Source: Limosilactobacillus vaginalis DSM 5837 = ATCC 49540 (lineage in GTDB: Bacteria > Bacillota > Bacilli > Lactobacillales > Lactobacillaceae). From it: a DNA stretch of 51,958 bases. Below the pieces are notes generated by a model. That model was not told where the DNA came from and made no database searches. It saw nothing but the letters and a program-made list of their open reading frames with translations. Both the position numbers and the translations under genes were made by a program. The stretch is taken from assembly GCF_000159435.1 (NCBI RefSeq), contig NZ_GG693414.1, forward strand, positions 66,234 to 118,191, read 5' to 3'. The first letter of the stretch is position 1. Each line of letters begins with the position of its first letter. This document shows, piece by piece, positions 33,948 to 42,529 of the stretch.

Positions 33948-36542
33948 TTATTGATGGCGAACGTTAAATTTAATCAAGAAAAATGCTGCTAATAAGCTTA
34001 GCGCACTAATAATCATTCCGGTAATTAAGTATGGTGGTCGGTAATGAAGGGTTACCTGATGGGTTCCTGGTTTAATCTTCAGTGCTAGGAATGTACTAAT
34101 AGCTTTTTGACATTTTACCGGATGACCATCAATTTTAGCATGCCAGCCGCGATCATAAGGAATCGTTGTCATCAGTACTCCTTGATCCTTTTTAATATTA
34201 ACTTTTCCTTTAAGGGTTGTTGCACTAGCATGACTGAGCTTTAATGGCGATCGTTGCAACGTTTTGAGATCGTGATTAAATGCTTGCTGGTTAAGGCGAT
34301 ATAGACTCACATTTTGCATCCATAATTCTGCGTGTTTCAAATGGAAGGTAATTACAACTTTTTGCCCTTTTTGGTGATGGGCAACGTTCATAACGATTGT
34401 ATCCCGATAAGTTTGATATTGGCTAAAGTGCCGGTTATTTACCGTGATTGACGCATCATCCTTAACATTCGGCCCAACGGTTAAATAGTATGAATCATTA
34501 CTGTTAGGGGTGAATTCTAATTTGACGGTCGCTCCGGCAGATTTTTGCTCTTTTTGAAAAACGGTTCCGGTAATTTGTTTTGCGCTTTGAACGTTTTGAA
34601 AATCGACTTGGTTAAAGTTCTGAATTTCAAATAGTGGTTGTGGAGAGTTAGCTAAGTCTTGGAAAATTTCAGACTGATAAGCCACAGGGTCATAAGTATC
34701 ATGACTTAAGCTGAGAATTCGTGAATTAGCACCAAACGCAATTGGTAAGGTATCCTTGTTCTTTCGTATTCCAATATTATTAGTTACCGCTACAGGAACC
34801 TGAGTATTCCAATCAGGACGATACCCTGATAAGGGGAGAAATGGCGTTGAACGATTTGGATCAATAACCGCCATTGTATAGCGGAAACCTAATAACGAAT
34901 CCGTTACTTGAGTGCCATTATCGTATGATACGAAACCATCGCCGGCCGGTTGTCCAATTGCTCCCATAAACGTTGGAAGACTAGGAACAATCGTTGAGCC
35001 GAAGTGGTCACCACCGTTAAAGCCGCTTTGCATTGGGTCATCTTTAGTTCGCATGAAGGTTTTAGCAATCCGATAAAAGCCATGATCACTATTTTTGATT
35101 TTTGTAGTAGCGTTATTAAGTGCCGTGGTATATTGCCCAAATTCGGTTTGACTAACGTATGATATTTGGTTGAGGGCAGTATAGGTGCTGGTTGAAACAT
35201 CACAAACCGTGATCAGCACTAGTAAAAGGTTGTTTAGGTTGGGGGAAGCCGCGTGAGGGATCGCCAAAAAGATAATACTGATAATCGCGATACCCAGTCC
35301 GATCAATTTCTGACTGTTATTAATATAAGAAACAGTTAGGGTTTCAACATATGCAAAAATTGCTAACGTGATTATCAGTAAGGTTGCAAGTTGCCATTTT
35401 TCTGGTTGAAAATCTTTTTGCAGACAAGTAGCAGCAAGAAGAATCGTCCAAAAACAAAAGATAAATGAAAATCGTGAAGGGTACCATACAGGAAATTGGC
35501 CGATATGCCAAAGAAGATCAAGCGGTTCATAACAGAATGAAAGAATGAAAAAGATCGTAATGAGCAGAGCGAGAATTCGCTGACGCAAGTTGATATGGTG
35601 GTTTAAAACGTATAATCCCAAGCCAAACATCATTAGCATTCCCACATAAATATTTGCTTGACCACTAGGCATTTGATTGAAATTAAATGATCCGGGAACA
35701 AGCTTAGCAAGCAGTTTTAGCGGATTATATTCGAAGCGGTTTCGAATATGGTTGTTAGTATAAGTTCCCTTGCTTTGAAGAAGGGTATAGATGGTTGGCA
35801 ATAAGACAATGCAACTGATGCCTGTAGCGATTAATGAAGCAATTATGTAACGACTAAAAGCCCACAACCGTTCCCGCCAATTATTAATTAATGGAAGCTG
35901 CCAGATAAAAAGAAGAATTGTAAAGATGCAGATCATCCAAGCCATATAGTAGTTATCGAGCATCATCACGGTAAGCCAGCAAATATAACAAGCAAATTTA
36001 CGGGCAAAAATAACCTGGTGAAGTCCCCAGACAACTAGCGGTAAAATGATCATTGCATCAAGCCAGAGTAAGTTTAGCTGATTAGCAACGATCCAACCAT
36101 TGAGAGCATAGGCGGTACTAAATGCAAGAATACGAATTCCGGTTTGCAGTTTAGTCTTTGTTAGCAGCCAAGCAAATGCAAGACCGGAGAGACCATACTT
36201 TAATAGGGTTAACACCAAGACGCCACTAGAAAGATGGGCGGCCGGGAAGAAAATGAGAATTAGGTTTAAAGGGCTCCAAAGATAGTAAGCGTTTGTCCCC
36301 CACATCTCTCCACCGAGCCCCTTGCTAAATGAATAGATAAACTCACTTGGGTGATGCAGCAAGGTTCGTCGAAAGTACGAGAAAAAATCAATATATTGCT
36401 GCCCAAGGTCGACGGTTAGCAAACTGTTTTGCCCAAAAGGCGCCATTGAGCGATAGGCAAAATAGCTCCCCATTATAATTACGGGAAGGAGAAAACTGAT
36501 TAATAAAATATGCTGTTTTTTAAATTGAGAACGAAATTGCAC
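33948..36542 (-). CDS. YfhO-family large membrane protein
   Basis: 864 residues. The first 480 or so contain about 13-14 hydrophobic segments with the extracytoplasmic loop GQQYIDFFSYFRRTL, SFSKGLGGEMWGTNAYYLWSP and NRFEYNPLKLLAKLV, typical of YfhO (GT-C-like). A large extracytoplasmic domain (about 490-840) and a C-terminal TM follow. YfhO members are linked to glycosylation of lipoteichoic acid in Bacillus and Listeria, so a similar envelope role is possible. I choose GTG 36542 (AGGAGG seven bases upstream on the minus strand); the ATG at 36575 would place the ribosome binding site inside the gene. A single-gene unit. Confidence 0.85.
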   Translation of the reverse strand: MQFRSQFKKQHILLISFLLPVIIMGSYFAYRSMAPFGQNSLLTVDLGQQYIDFFSYFRRTLLHHPSEFIYSFSKGLGGEMWGTNAYYLWSPLNLILIFFPAAHLSSGVLVLTLLKYGLSGLAFAWLLTKTKLQTGIRILAFSTAYALNGWIVANQLNLLWLDAMIILPLVVWGLHQVIFARKFACYICWLTVMMLDNYYMAWMICIFTILLFIWQLPLINNWRERLWAFSRYIIASLIATGISCIVLLPTIYTLLQSKGTYTNNHIRNRFEYNPLKLLAKLVPGSFNFNQMPSGQANIYVGMLMMFGLGLYVLNHHINLRQRILALLITIFFILSFCYEPLDLLWHIGQFPVWYPSRFSFIFCFWTILLAATCLQKDFQPEKWQLATLLIITLAIFAYVETLTVSYINNSQKLIGLGIAIISIIFLAIPHAASPNLNNLLLVLITVCDVSTSTYTALNQISYVSQTEFGQYTTALNNATTKIKNSDHGFYRIAKTFMRTKDDPMQSGFNGGDHFGSTIVPSLPTFMGAIGQPAGDGFVSYDNGTQVTDSLLGFRYTMAVIDPNRSTPFLPLSGYRPDWNTQVPVAVTNNIGIRKNKDTLPIAFGANSRILSLSHDTYDPVAYQSEIFQDLANSPQPLFEIQNFNQVDFQNVQSAKQITGTVFQKEQKSAGATVKLEFTPNSNDSYYLTVGPNVKDDASITVNNRHFSQYQTYRDTIVMNVAHHQKGQKVVITFHLKHAELWMQNVSLYRLNQQAFNHDLKTLQRSPLKLSHASATTLKGKVNIKKDQGVLMTTIPYDRGWHAKIDGHPVKCQKAISTFLALKIKPGTHQVTLHYRPPYLITGMIISALSLLAAFFLIKFNVRHQ

Positions 36543-36697
36543 AAAATGTCCTCCTAAATAAAATATCCTTGTCATTATATACCGAATTAATCCCCAATGA
36601 ATATGAAGGTTCTGTTAAGTTTCCGTGATTTGCCGATTTACGTATTCATTTTTGTATCAATAAAGTGTATGATTTCATTTTGGTAAGTCAGCTTTAA

Positions 36698-36726
36698 CTG
36701 TCAAATGAAGTAAAATTTGCTACAAT
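36698..36726 (+). promoter_or_regulatory. Candidate promoter of the class B PBP
   Basis: TACAAT at 36721-36726 and CTGTCA at 36698-36703 (four of six match to TTGACA), 17-base spacer, 35 bases upstream of the GTG start. Confidence 0.5.
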
Positions 36727-36761
36727 AGAATTCATCACGGTAAAAGGAGAAGTTTAATACT

Positions 36762-38843
36762 GTGAAGTTTTTTGATCGAATTACGAACTATTTTAGTTCA
36801 AACAAAGGAAAACATAAGAATGCTCAATCTATAATCCCCTCACGGTTGAACTTGTTGCTTTGGATTGTCGGAATTTTGCTATTAATGCTTGCTGGTCGTT
36901 TGTTTTACTTGCAAGTCCTTAACGGGTCATCCTATAAGGCAGAGGTTAAACGATCGGATACTACGATTCAAACAAATAATGTTCAACGGGGAATGATTTA
37001 CGATAGTCGCGGTAAGGTAATAGTTGGTAACCAGACTCACCAAGCAATTACCTATACTAAGAGTTCTGACGTAACGACGGCTCAGCTTTATCAGATTGCC
37101 AATCGCTTAGGAAAATACATTACCGTAAGTAACAGTGATACGCGGTTAACAGTCCGGAATGAAGAAGATTACTACTTAGCAAATAAGGATAATCTTAAGC
37201 GGATTACTAAAAAGCTAAACCTCTCTAAAGATGCTAGTGATGACGACCAATATAATGCTGCACTAAAGTATTTAAAGAGTCATCCGAATGAATTGCGGTT
37301 GTCAGATCACGAAAAGAGCAATGCCCGGATATATGCTGCGATGACCGGGGCATATTCACTATCAACAACTTACATTAAAAAATCCGGAGTTACTAGTAAA
37401 GAGCTTGCCGAAGTTGGTGAGCACCTAAACCAAATGCCTGGTGTCAAAATTGGAACGGCTTGGACAAGAAACTATCCACAAGGGAAGGATTTTCAATCAC
37501 TAACTGGGACTGTTTCAACAACTGGGTTGCCGAGTGACCAGATTAATAGTTTGCTTTCTCAGGGTTATTCCAGAAGTGATAGTGTTGGTCAAAGTTACTT
37601 GGAAAAGATGTTCCAGGGAACTTTAGCTGGTTCTAAGTCACAAACACAGGTAACTACTAGTGGAAATAAGGTAACTGATGAGGTAGTTAAGTATCCTGGT
37701 AAGAAGGGGGATAACCTTGTCTTAACGATTAATTCTAAGTTCCAAAAGCGTGTTCAGGAAATTTTGAAACAGAATTATTCTTCTGCAGGAATCTCATATT
37801 CATCGGGTGTTTATGCGGTAGTTATGAATCCACATACCGGGGCAATTTATGCTATGGCTGGAATCGACCGGAATATTAAGACCGGTAAGCAAACTGTCGA
37901 TGAAATTGGTGCGATTAACCACCCAATTACAATGGGGTCCGTTGTTAAGGGTGCCACTATCATGGGTGGTTTAATGAGTGGTGTTATTACACCAACCAAT
38001 AATACCTTAACCGATCAGCCGATTAAGGTTGCAGGAACTTCATCGAAGAGTTCATGGTTTAACAAAACCGGTTCTGCCAACATGGCTTTAAGTGCTCCAA
38101 TGGCACTGGAAGTTTCATCAAACTCTTACATGATGCAGTTAATCATGAAGGAGGGTGGAATGAATTATAAATCAGGTGCTCAGTTAACATTGAAGCCAAG
38201 CATCTTTGCTAAGGAACGTCAGTACTTTAACATGTTTGGTTTGGGGCAAAAGACTGGGATTGATCTTCCCGGAGAAACGGCTGGTTATAATGGGCCATCT
38301 ACTCAGAAGCATATTGGATCAGCACTTGACTTATCTTATGGGAACTATGATGGTTATACTGTTATTCAGTTGGCTCAATATATGTCAACGATTGCTAACG
38401 GTGGAAACCGGATGCGGCCGTATGTAGTTAAAGAGATCCGTGGCAGTAAGTCTAATGGTAAGTTGGGAAGAGTTGAATACACAACCCAACCACAAGTTCA
38501 GTTTACAATTCCTGCTTCAAAGGAAGACTTTGATCTAGTACGTCAGGGGCTATATCTGGTTACTCACGGAACAAGTTCTTATGTAACTGCCAAGTCCTTG
38601 GGAACTGCTAAACCATCAATCTCAGGGAAAACGGGGACTGCTGAAACTGTTACTAATGGTCATCAGACTTCAACAATTAGTTTTGCTGGTTACTCGCCAT
38701 CAAAGAACCCGCAAGTTGTTGTTGCTCTTGCAATTCCAGGGGTAACTAATGAAAATGGTGGTGCTAACTTGAACATGGCTAAGCAAATATTCAGTGCTTA
38801 CTGGAAGATGGTTCAGGATTCTAAGAGTACCAGCAATGACTAG
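36762..38843 (+). CDS. Class B penicillin-binding protein (transpeptidase)
   Basis: 693-residue monofunctional peptidoglycan transpeptidase anchored by one N-terminal TM (about 29-48). An N-terminal dimerisation domain (about 60-330, with VQRGMIYDSRGKVI) precedes the penicillin-binding domain (about 345-680). The active site serine is in GSVVKG (SxxK, Ser393); SxN is SSN near 453 and KTGT occurs in SGKTGTAET near 621. No PASTA domains follow. It resembles the PBP2B/PbpB2 type used in septal or lateral wall synthesis in lactobacilli. The start is GTG 36762, with AAAGGAG upstream. Confidence 0.92.
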   Translation: MKFFDRITNYFSSNKGKHKNAQSIIPSRLNLLLWIVGILLLMLAGRLFYLQVLNGSSYKAEVKRSDTTIQTNNVQRGMIYDSRGKVIVGNQTHQAITYTKSSDVTTAQLYQIANRLGKYITVSNSDTRLTVRNEEDYYLANKDNLKRITKKLNLSKDASDDDQYNAALKYLKSHPNELRLSDHEKSNARIYAAMTGAYSLSTTYIKKSGVTSKELAEVGEHLNQMPGVKIGTAWTRNYPQGKDFQSLTGTVSTTGLPSDQINSLLSQGYSRSDSVGQSYLEKMFQGTLAGSKSQTQVTTSGNKVTDEVVKYPGKKGDNLVLTINSKFQKRVQEILKQNYSSAGISYSSGVYAVVMNPHTGAIYAMAGIDRNIKTGKQTVDEIGAINHPITMGSVVKGATIMGGLMSGVITPTNNTLTDQPIKVAGTSSKSSWFNKTGSANMALSAPMALEVSSNSYMMQLIMKEGGMNYKSGAQLTLKPSIFAKERQYFNMFGLGQKTGIDLPGETAGYNGPSTQKHIGSALDLSYGNYDGYTVIQLAQYMSTIANGGNRMRPYVVKEIRGSKSNGKLGRVEYTTQPQVQFTIPASKEDFDLVRQGLYLVTHGTSSYVTAKSLGTAKPSISGKTGTAETVTNGHQTSTISFAGYSPSKNPQVVVALAIPGVTNENGGANLNMAKQIFSAYWKMVQDSKSTSND

Positions 38844-38893
38844 CTACTAGATTATCTGTCAAGTATTTTTCCTTAACAATTATCACAAAAGAC

Positions 38894-38922
38894 TGGTCAA
38901 ACTAGTTAATTAATGATATAGT
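38894..38922 (+). promoter_or_regulatory. Promoter of rpmG
   Basis: TGGTCA (38894-38899), 17-base spacer, TATAGT (38917-38922), about 57 bases before the start. Confidence 0.6.
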
Positions 38923-38979
38923 TGTACGAGTTAGGGTTAATAACCACGTTAAATAATAAAAAAATAGGAGGTCATGACA

Positions 38980-39129
38980 ATGCGTGTCAACATTATCCTT
39001 GAATGCACATCATGCCACGAACGGACTTACTTAACTAGTAAGAACCGTCGTCACAATCCCGACCGTCTTGAATTAAACAAGTACTGCCCTCGGGAACGTA
39101 AGGTTACTTTACACCGTGAAACTAAGTAA
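38980..39129 (+). CDS. rpmG: 50S ribosomal protein L33
   Basis: 49 residues, too short for normal length cut-offs. It begins [19 protein letters not shown] and ends KVTLHRETK, the standard L33 termini. The zinc-site cysteines are CTSC and one Cys in YCPR, as in Bacillus RpmGA. The start is ATG 38980, with AGGAGG at 38966-38971; an ATG two codons earlier (38974) is too close to it. It precedes fthC, as in Bacillus (rpmG-yqgN). Confidence 0.95.
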   Translation: MRVNIILECTSCHERTYLTSKNRRHNPDRLELNKYCPRERKVTLHRETK

Positions 39130-39170
39130 TAAAAAAAGCACCTTTTTAGGTGCCTTTTTTATTACTTAGT
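39121..39170. terminator. Terminator in a 50-bp inverted repeat at the end of rpmG
   Basis: The core hairpin GCACC (39138-39142) and GGTGC (39149-39153) with flanking A and T runs is a terminator. The symmetry continues outwards through ACTAAGTAAT (39121-39130), which includes the rpmG stop codon, to ATTACTTAGT (39161-39170), giving 22-base arms with one mismatch. Confidence 0.88.
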
Positions 39171-39180
39171 GAAAAAACGC

Positions 39181-39230
39181 TTGCATAAATAGTCATGAGC
39201 TGTGATAATTATAGATTGAAAACGTTTAAA
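39181..39230 (+). promoter_or_regulatory. Promoter and CRE-like site of fthC
   Basis: TTGCAT (39181-39186), 17-base spacer and GATAAT (39204-39209) form the promoter. TGAAAACGTTTAAA (39217-39230) matches the catabolite-responsive element consensus TGWNANCGNTNWCA in all but the penultimate base. It overlaps the expected transcription start, a position where CcpA would repress. Confidence 0.5.
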
Positions 39231-39248
39231 AGGAGAGATTGTAGGATA

Positions 39249-39806
39249 ATGACGTATTCAAAGAAGGAGTTGCGTCAAGCGTATATCGCACGACTGCAAC
39301 AACTTGATCTTAATACGCGTTTACATGAAGAAAAAAGATTAACTTCATTGCTATTTGACCAACCTGAGTGGATGAATGCTAAGGTTATCGCAACAACATT
39401 AAGTCAGTCCTTAGAATTGGATACTTCTCCAATCATACTTCATGCTCGTCATGAAAACCGTCAAATTGTTGTCCCGCGAACCTTGCCAGATCGTCAAATG
39501 GAGTTTGTGGCGTTAAATGAAGATACCGAATTTGTGGAAACAACTTTTGGTATCTTAGAGCCGAAAGATGGTCGAGTGTACCAACCCGATGAGATTGATC
39601 TGATGATTGTCCCTGGGGTTGCATTTACTCTATCTGGTCGTCGGATTGGTTTTGGCGGGGGTTACTATGATCGTTACTTAGACAAATATAATGGTGATAC
39701 GGTCTCACTATCCTTTACTACCCAGCTGGCAAATGAAAATGAGTGGCAAAGCGACCAATACGATAGACACGTTAATAAAGTGCTTTCTTTACCGGAGACT
39801 GATTAA
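39249..39806 (+). CDS. fthC: 5-formyltetrahydrofolate cyclo-ligase
   Basis: 185 residues. ATP-dependent conversion of 5-formyl-THF to 5,10-methenyl-THF. The family motifs are YSKKELR at the N-terminus, LEPKDG, DLMIVPGVAFT and the nucleotide-binding GRRIGFGGGYYDRYL. The start is ATG 39249, with the ribosome binding site AAAGGAGAG a little far upstream; the extension starting at 39195 has no site and covers the CRE-like element. It overlaps the rhomboid gene by one base. Equivalent to Bacillus yqgN. Confidence 0.92.
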   Translation: MTYSKKELRQAYIARLQQLDLNTRLHEEKRLTSLLFDQPEWMNAKVIATTLSQSLELDTSPIILHARHENRQIVVPRTLPDRQMEFVALNEDTEFVETTFGILEPKDGRVYQPDEIDLMIVPGVAFTLSGRRIGFGGGYYDRYLDKYNGDTVSLSFTTQLANENEWQSDQYDRHVNKVLSLPETD

Positions 39807-40468
39807 TGAGGGATCAAATTTGGCGAAGAGCACCAGTAACCGTTGTCCTCTTGATTATTCAAATAGTTGCGTTTATCATAATGACACTATTAGGTGGTTC
39901 AACGAATTTTAGTGTTCTAATAGAGTGTGGTGCACGGGTTACGTCATTGATCCATGAAGGTCAGTGGTGGCGGTTGATAACACCGGTATTTCTCCATATC
40001 GGAATTGCCCACCTAATTATTAATAGTATTACCCTTTATTTCTTGGGAATGTATATCGAAGAATTATTTAGTCATTGGCGAATGCTAGTGATTTATTTAG
40101 TGAGTGCCTTTACCGGTAACCTGGCAAGTGCCTATTTCTTGCCTAACACAATTTCAGCTGGTGCGAGTACGGCACTTTTCGGCTTGTTTGGTGCATTCTT
40201 AATGTTGGGGGAATCATTTCACGATAACGAATTGATTCAGGATTTAAGCCGACAATTTTTGATTTTAGTAGGAATTAATATCGTGATGGATTTCTTCCTT
40301 CCTGGAGTGGATCTTGCTGGCCATATTGGTGGTCTTCTCGGTGGATTCCTAATATCGTATGTTGTTGGTGCACCGTTTGTTGGGCATGTTCGTCTTTATA
40401 AACGGATGATTGGCAGTCTCGTATTGTTCTTTGGTATTATTGCTATGATAATTGCAATTGGCAGGTGA
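39806..40468 (+). CDS. gluP: Rhomboid intramembrane serine protease (GluP-like)
   Basis: 220-residue rhomboid with about six TM segments. The catalytic serine is in GASTALFG (GxSx) and the histidine in GHIGGLLGGF. HIGIAHLIIN is the conserved loop with the rhomboid asparagine and histidine. Firmicute GluP has an additional cytosolic region and TPR repeats; they are not visible here, so this is a compact form. It cleaves membrane proteins within the bilayer; its substrate is unknown. It sits between fthC and yqgQ, the Bacillus order. Confidence 0.88.
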   Translation: MRDQIWRRAPVTVVLLIIQIVAFIIMTLLGGSTNFSVLIECGARVTSLIHEGQWWRLITPVFLHIGIAHLIINSITLYFLGMYIEELFSHWRMLVIYLVSAFTGNLASAYFLPNTISAGASTALFGLFGAFLMLGESFHDNELIQDLSRQFLILVGINIVMDFFLPGVDLAGHIGGLLGGFLISYVVGAPFVGHVRLYKRMIGSLVLFFGIIAMIIAIGR

Positions 40469-40474
40469 TTTAAG

Positions 40475-40711
40475 GTGACACGACCGCGAGAATATCGAAC
40501 CCTATATGATGTTCAACAGTTACTAAAAGAATTTAATGTTTATGTTTATGTTGGTAAACGGTTATATGATATTGAGTTAATTGCGATCGAGCTAGATCAC
40601 TTATATCAAGCTGGGGTTGTTGATAACGCGACCTACATGAAGGCAAAAATCGTTCTTCGGAAAGAACATCGTGAAGAAGAACTACGTGAAAAAAATGGAA
40701 CAGCTATTTAA
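40475..40711 (+). CDS. yqgQ: YqgQ family (DUF910) protein
   Basis: 78-residue helical protein of DUF910 (YqgQ), with YDVQQLLKEFNVYVYVGKRLYDIELI and basic and acidic C-terminal residues. The name reflects its conserved place before glcK and after the rhomboid gene. It may bind nucleic acid; the family is uncharacterised. GTG start with AGGTGA at spacing six. Confidence 0.88.
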   Translation: MTRPREYRTLYDVQQLLKEFNVYVYVGKRLYDIELIAIELDHLYQAGVVDNATYMKAKIVLRKEHREEELREKNGTAI

Positions 40712-40737
40712 GCTGTTATAAGAAAGGAAATGAAAAA

Positions 40738-41700
40738 ATGGCTAAAAAATTAATTGGTGTTGATCTTGGTGGAACTACTATTAAGTTTGCGATCTTAACT
40801 GAAAATGGTGAAATTCAACAAAAGTGGTCTTTGCGGACTAATATTTTAGATGAAGGTTCGCATATTGTTCCTGATATTATTGATTCAATCAACCACCACC
40901 TTGACTTGTACAAGATGGATCGTGATCAATTTGTTGGTATCGGAATGGGAACCCCAGGGACAATTGACCGTGATAAGGGAACTGTTGTCGGTGCCTATAA
41001 CCTTAACTGGAAGACTACTCAAAAGGTTAAGGAACAAATTGAAGAGGGAACCGGCATGAAGTTCTCCCTTGATAACGACGCCAACGTTGCTGCCCTTGGT
41101 GAACGCTGGAAGGGTGCTGGTAATGAAGGTGATGATGTTGCCTTTATTACTCTTGGTACTGGTGTTGGTGGTGGATTAATCTCCAACGGTAAGTTAGTTC
41201 ATGGTATGGTTGGTGCCGGTGGTGAAGTTGGTCATATGATCGTAAAGCCTAATGGTTACCTTTGTACTTGTGGTAATCGTGGTTGCCTTGAACAATACGC
41301 TTCCGCTACGGGGATTGTTCACATTGCTCAAGATAAGGCTGAAGAATACGAAGGTGACAGTCGTCTGAAGGCAATGATTGATAATGGTGACGAAATTACT
41401 GCTAAGATTGTCTTTGATTTAGCTAAGCAAAACGATTATTTAGCAAACACAGTTGTTGATGAAGTTGCATTTTACTTGGGATTAGCTGCTGCTAACTTAA
41501 GTAATGCACTTAACCCTGAATACCTTGTTATTGGTGGTGGGGTTTCAGCTGCTGGTGACTTCCTTTTGAAGCGGGTTAATGAGAACTTCAAGAAGTTTGC
41601 TTTCCCAACTGTTCGGACATCAACTCAATTAAAGTTGGCTGAACTTGGTAATGATGCCGGGGTTATCGGTGCTGCTTCTTTGGCTCGGCAATTCATGTAA
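40738..41700 (+). CDS. glcK: ROK-family glucokinase
   Basis: Phosphorylates glucose with ATP to glucose-6-phosphate. 320 residues. The nucleotide motif is VDLGGTTIKFAIL at the N-terminus, GAGGEVGHM and the zinc site CTCGNRGCLEQY (ROK signature), then YLVIGGGVS. Glucose released by oligosaccharide hydrolases or non-PTS import would enter glycolysis or the phosphoketolase pathway here. Follows yqgQ by 26 bases with AAAGGAAA. Confidence 0.94.
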   Translation: MAKKLIGVDLGGTTIKFAILTENGEIQQKWSLRTNILDEGSHIVPDIIDSINHHLDLYKMDRDQFVGIGMGTPGTIDRDKGTVVGAYNLNWKTTQKVKEQIEEGTGMKFSLDNDANVAALGERWKGAGNEGDDVAFITLGTGVGGGLISNGKLVHGMVGAGGEVGHMIVKPNGYLCTCGNRGCLEQYASATGIVHIAQDKAEEYEGDSRLKAMIDNGDEITAKIVFDLAKQNDYLANTVVDEVAFYLGLAAANLSNALNPEYLVIGGGVSAAGDFLLKRVNENFKKFAFPTVRTSTQLKLAELGNDAGVIGAASLARQFM

Positions 41701-41718
41701 AAGATGAGGAGCGTTAAC

Positions 41719-42132
41719 GTGATTCTTGGAGTTAGTAATGGTTTGTTAACCTTTAATATTGTTATTATTGTCCTTTTGATTGCTTGGGGTCTTACTTGGC
41801 TTTTCCAATACTACCGTCGAAAGAAGTATGCAACGGTCTTGGATCAAGATGCCTTTCATGAGGGGATGCGTAAAGCGCAAGTAATCGACCTTCGGCAGCC
41901 CAATGACTTTAAAAAGGGCCATATCTTAGGGGCACGGAATTTGCCATATATTTACCTGAAACAACAATATGGTGAATTGCGTCCTGATCTTCCTGTATAT
42001 ATGTATGATCAAGGAATTGCAATTAGCACCCAAGCTGCTGCATTTCTTGCTAAACATGGTTACCACCAACTATACATCCTTAAGGGTGGCTATAATGGTT
42101 GGAAAGGGAAGACCAAGAAGTCTAAGTACTAA
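41719..42132 (+). CDS. Membrane-anchored rhodanese-like domain protein, catalytic Cys absent
   Basis: 137 residues. One N-terminal TM (about 9-32) leads into a rhodanese fold (about 45-137) with QVIDLRQPNDFKKGHILGARNLPY and YILKGGYNGWKG. The active-site loop reads YDQGIAIS where active enzymes have a Cys followed by xxGxRS, so sulfur transfer is unlikely. It is more likely a protein interaction or regulatory domain. GTG 41719 has GAGGAG at spacing seven, so it is preferred over ATG 41704, which lies before that site. Last gene of the fthC-gluP-yqgQ-glcK unit. Confidence 0.85.
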   Translation: MILGVSNGLLTFNIVIIVLLIAWGLTWLFQYYRRKKYATVLDQDAFHEGMRKAQVIDLRQPNDFKKGHILGARNLPYIYLKQQYGELRPDLPVYMYDQGIAISTQAAAFLAKHGYHQLYILKGGYNGWKGKTKKSKY

Positions 42133-42198
42133 GAAGAAACTCAAGATTAATGTTTTCGGAGTTAGGCTCGCTAAGTTCGGAAACTATTAGTTACAGAG

Positions 42199-42240
42199 AG
42201 AGGCCGGAAAAAACGTTTCGTTTTTTCCGGCCTCTTTTTT
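42199..42240. terminator. Bidirectional intrinsic terminator
   Basis: Perfect 17-base arms (42199-42215 and 42219-42235) with a three-base loop, T run at the right end and A-rich core. Between the rhodanese gene (+) and the DUF3042 gene (-). Confidence 0.92.
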
Positions 42241-42253
42241 ATAATAGAATTGA

Positions 42254-42430
42254 TTAAGCTTGGTGAGCTGAACGACTCTTTCGAGTGGCAGCTTTCCGGT
42301 TTTCATCAAATTTTTCTTCTTGATCTTCAATTGGTTTAACAACGGTCTTGTGGAAGGTGAATACTCCGCTAGCAATTGCGGCGAGAGTACCGAAAGTTCC
42401 AATTAAGACACCCTTAGCAAAGTTTTTCAT
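42254..42430 (-). CDS. DUF3042 small membrane protein
   Basis: 58 residues. MKNFAKGVLIGTFGTLAAIASG identifies DUF3042 (start, single TM segment about 6-27, then a polar tail KTVVKPIEDQEEKFDENRKAATR). This small membrane protein is common in lactobacilli and enterococci, and its function is unknown. The start is ATG 42430, with GGAGG upstream; a longer frame starting at 42472 has no ribosome binding site. Divergent from miaA. Confidence 0.85.
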   Translation of the reverse strand: MKNFAKGVLIGTFGTLAAIASGVFTFHKTVVKPIEDQEEKFDENRKAATRKSRSAHQA

Positions 42431-42529
42431 AATATAGCCTCCTCTTGTTACTATGTTACCTCTATTATGCAAGACTTAGCGCCTTTTTACCAGTCAGAAG
42501 GATCAAAATTTATATTAAGGAGATAAAAA

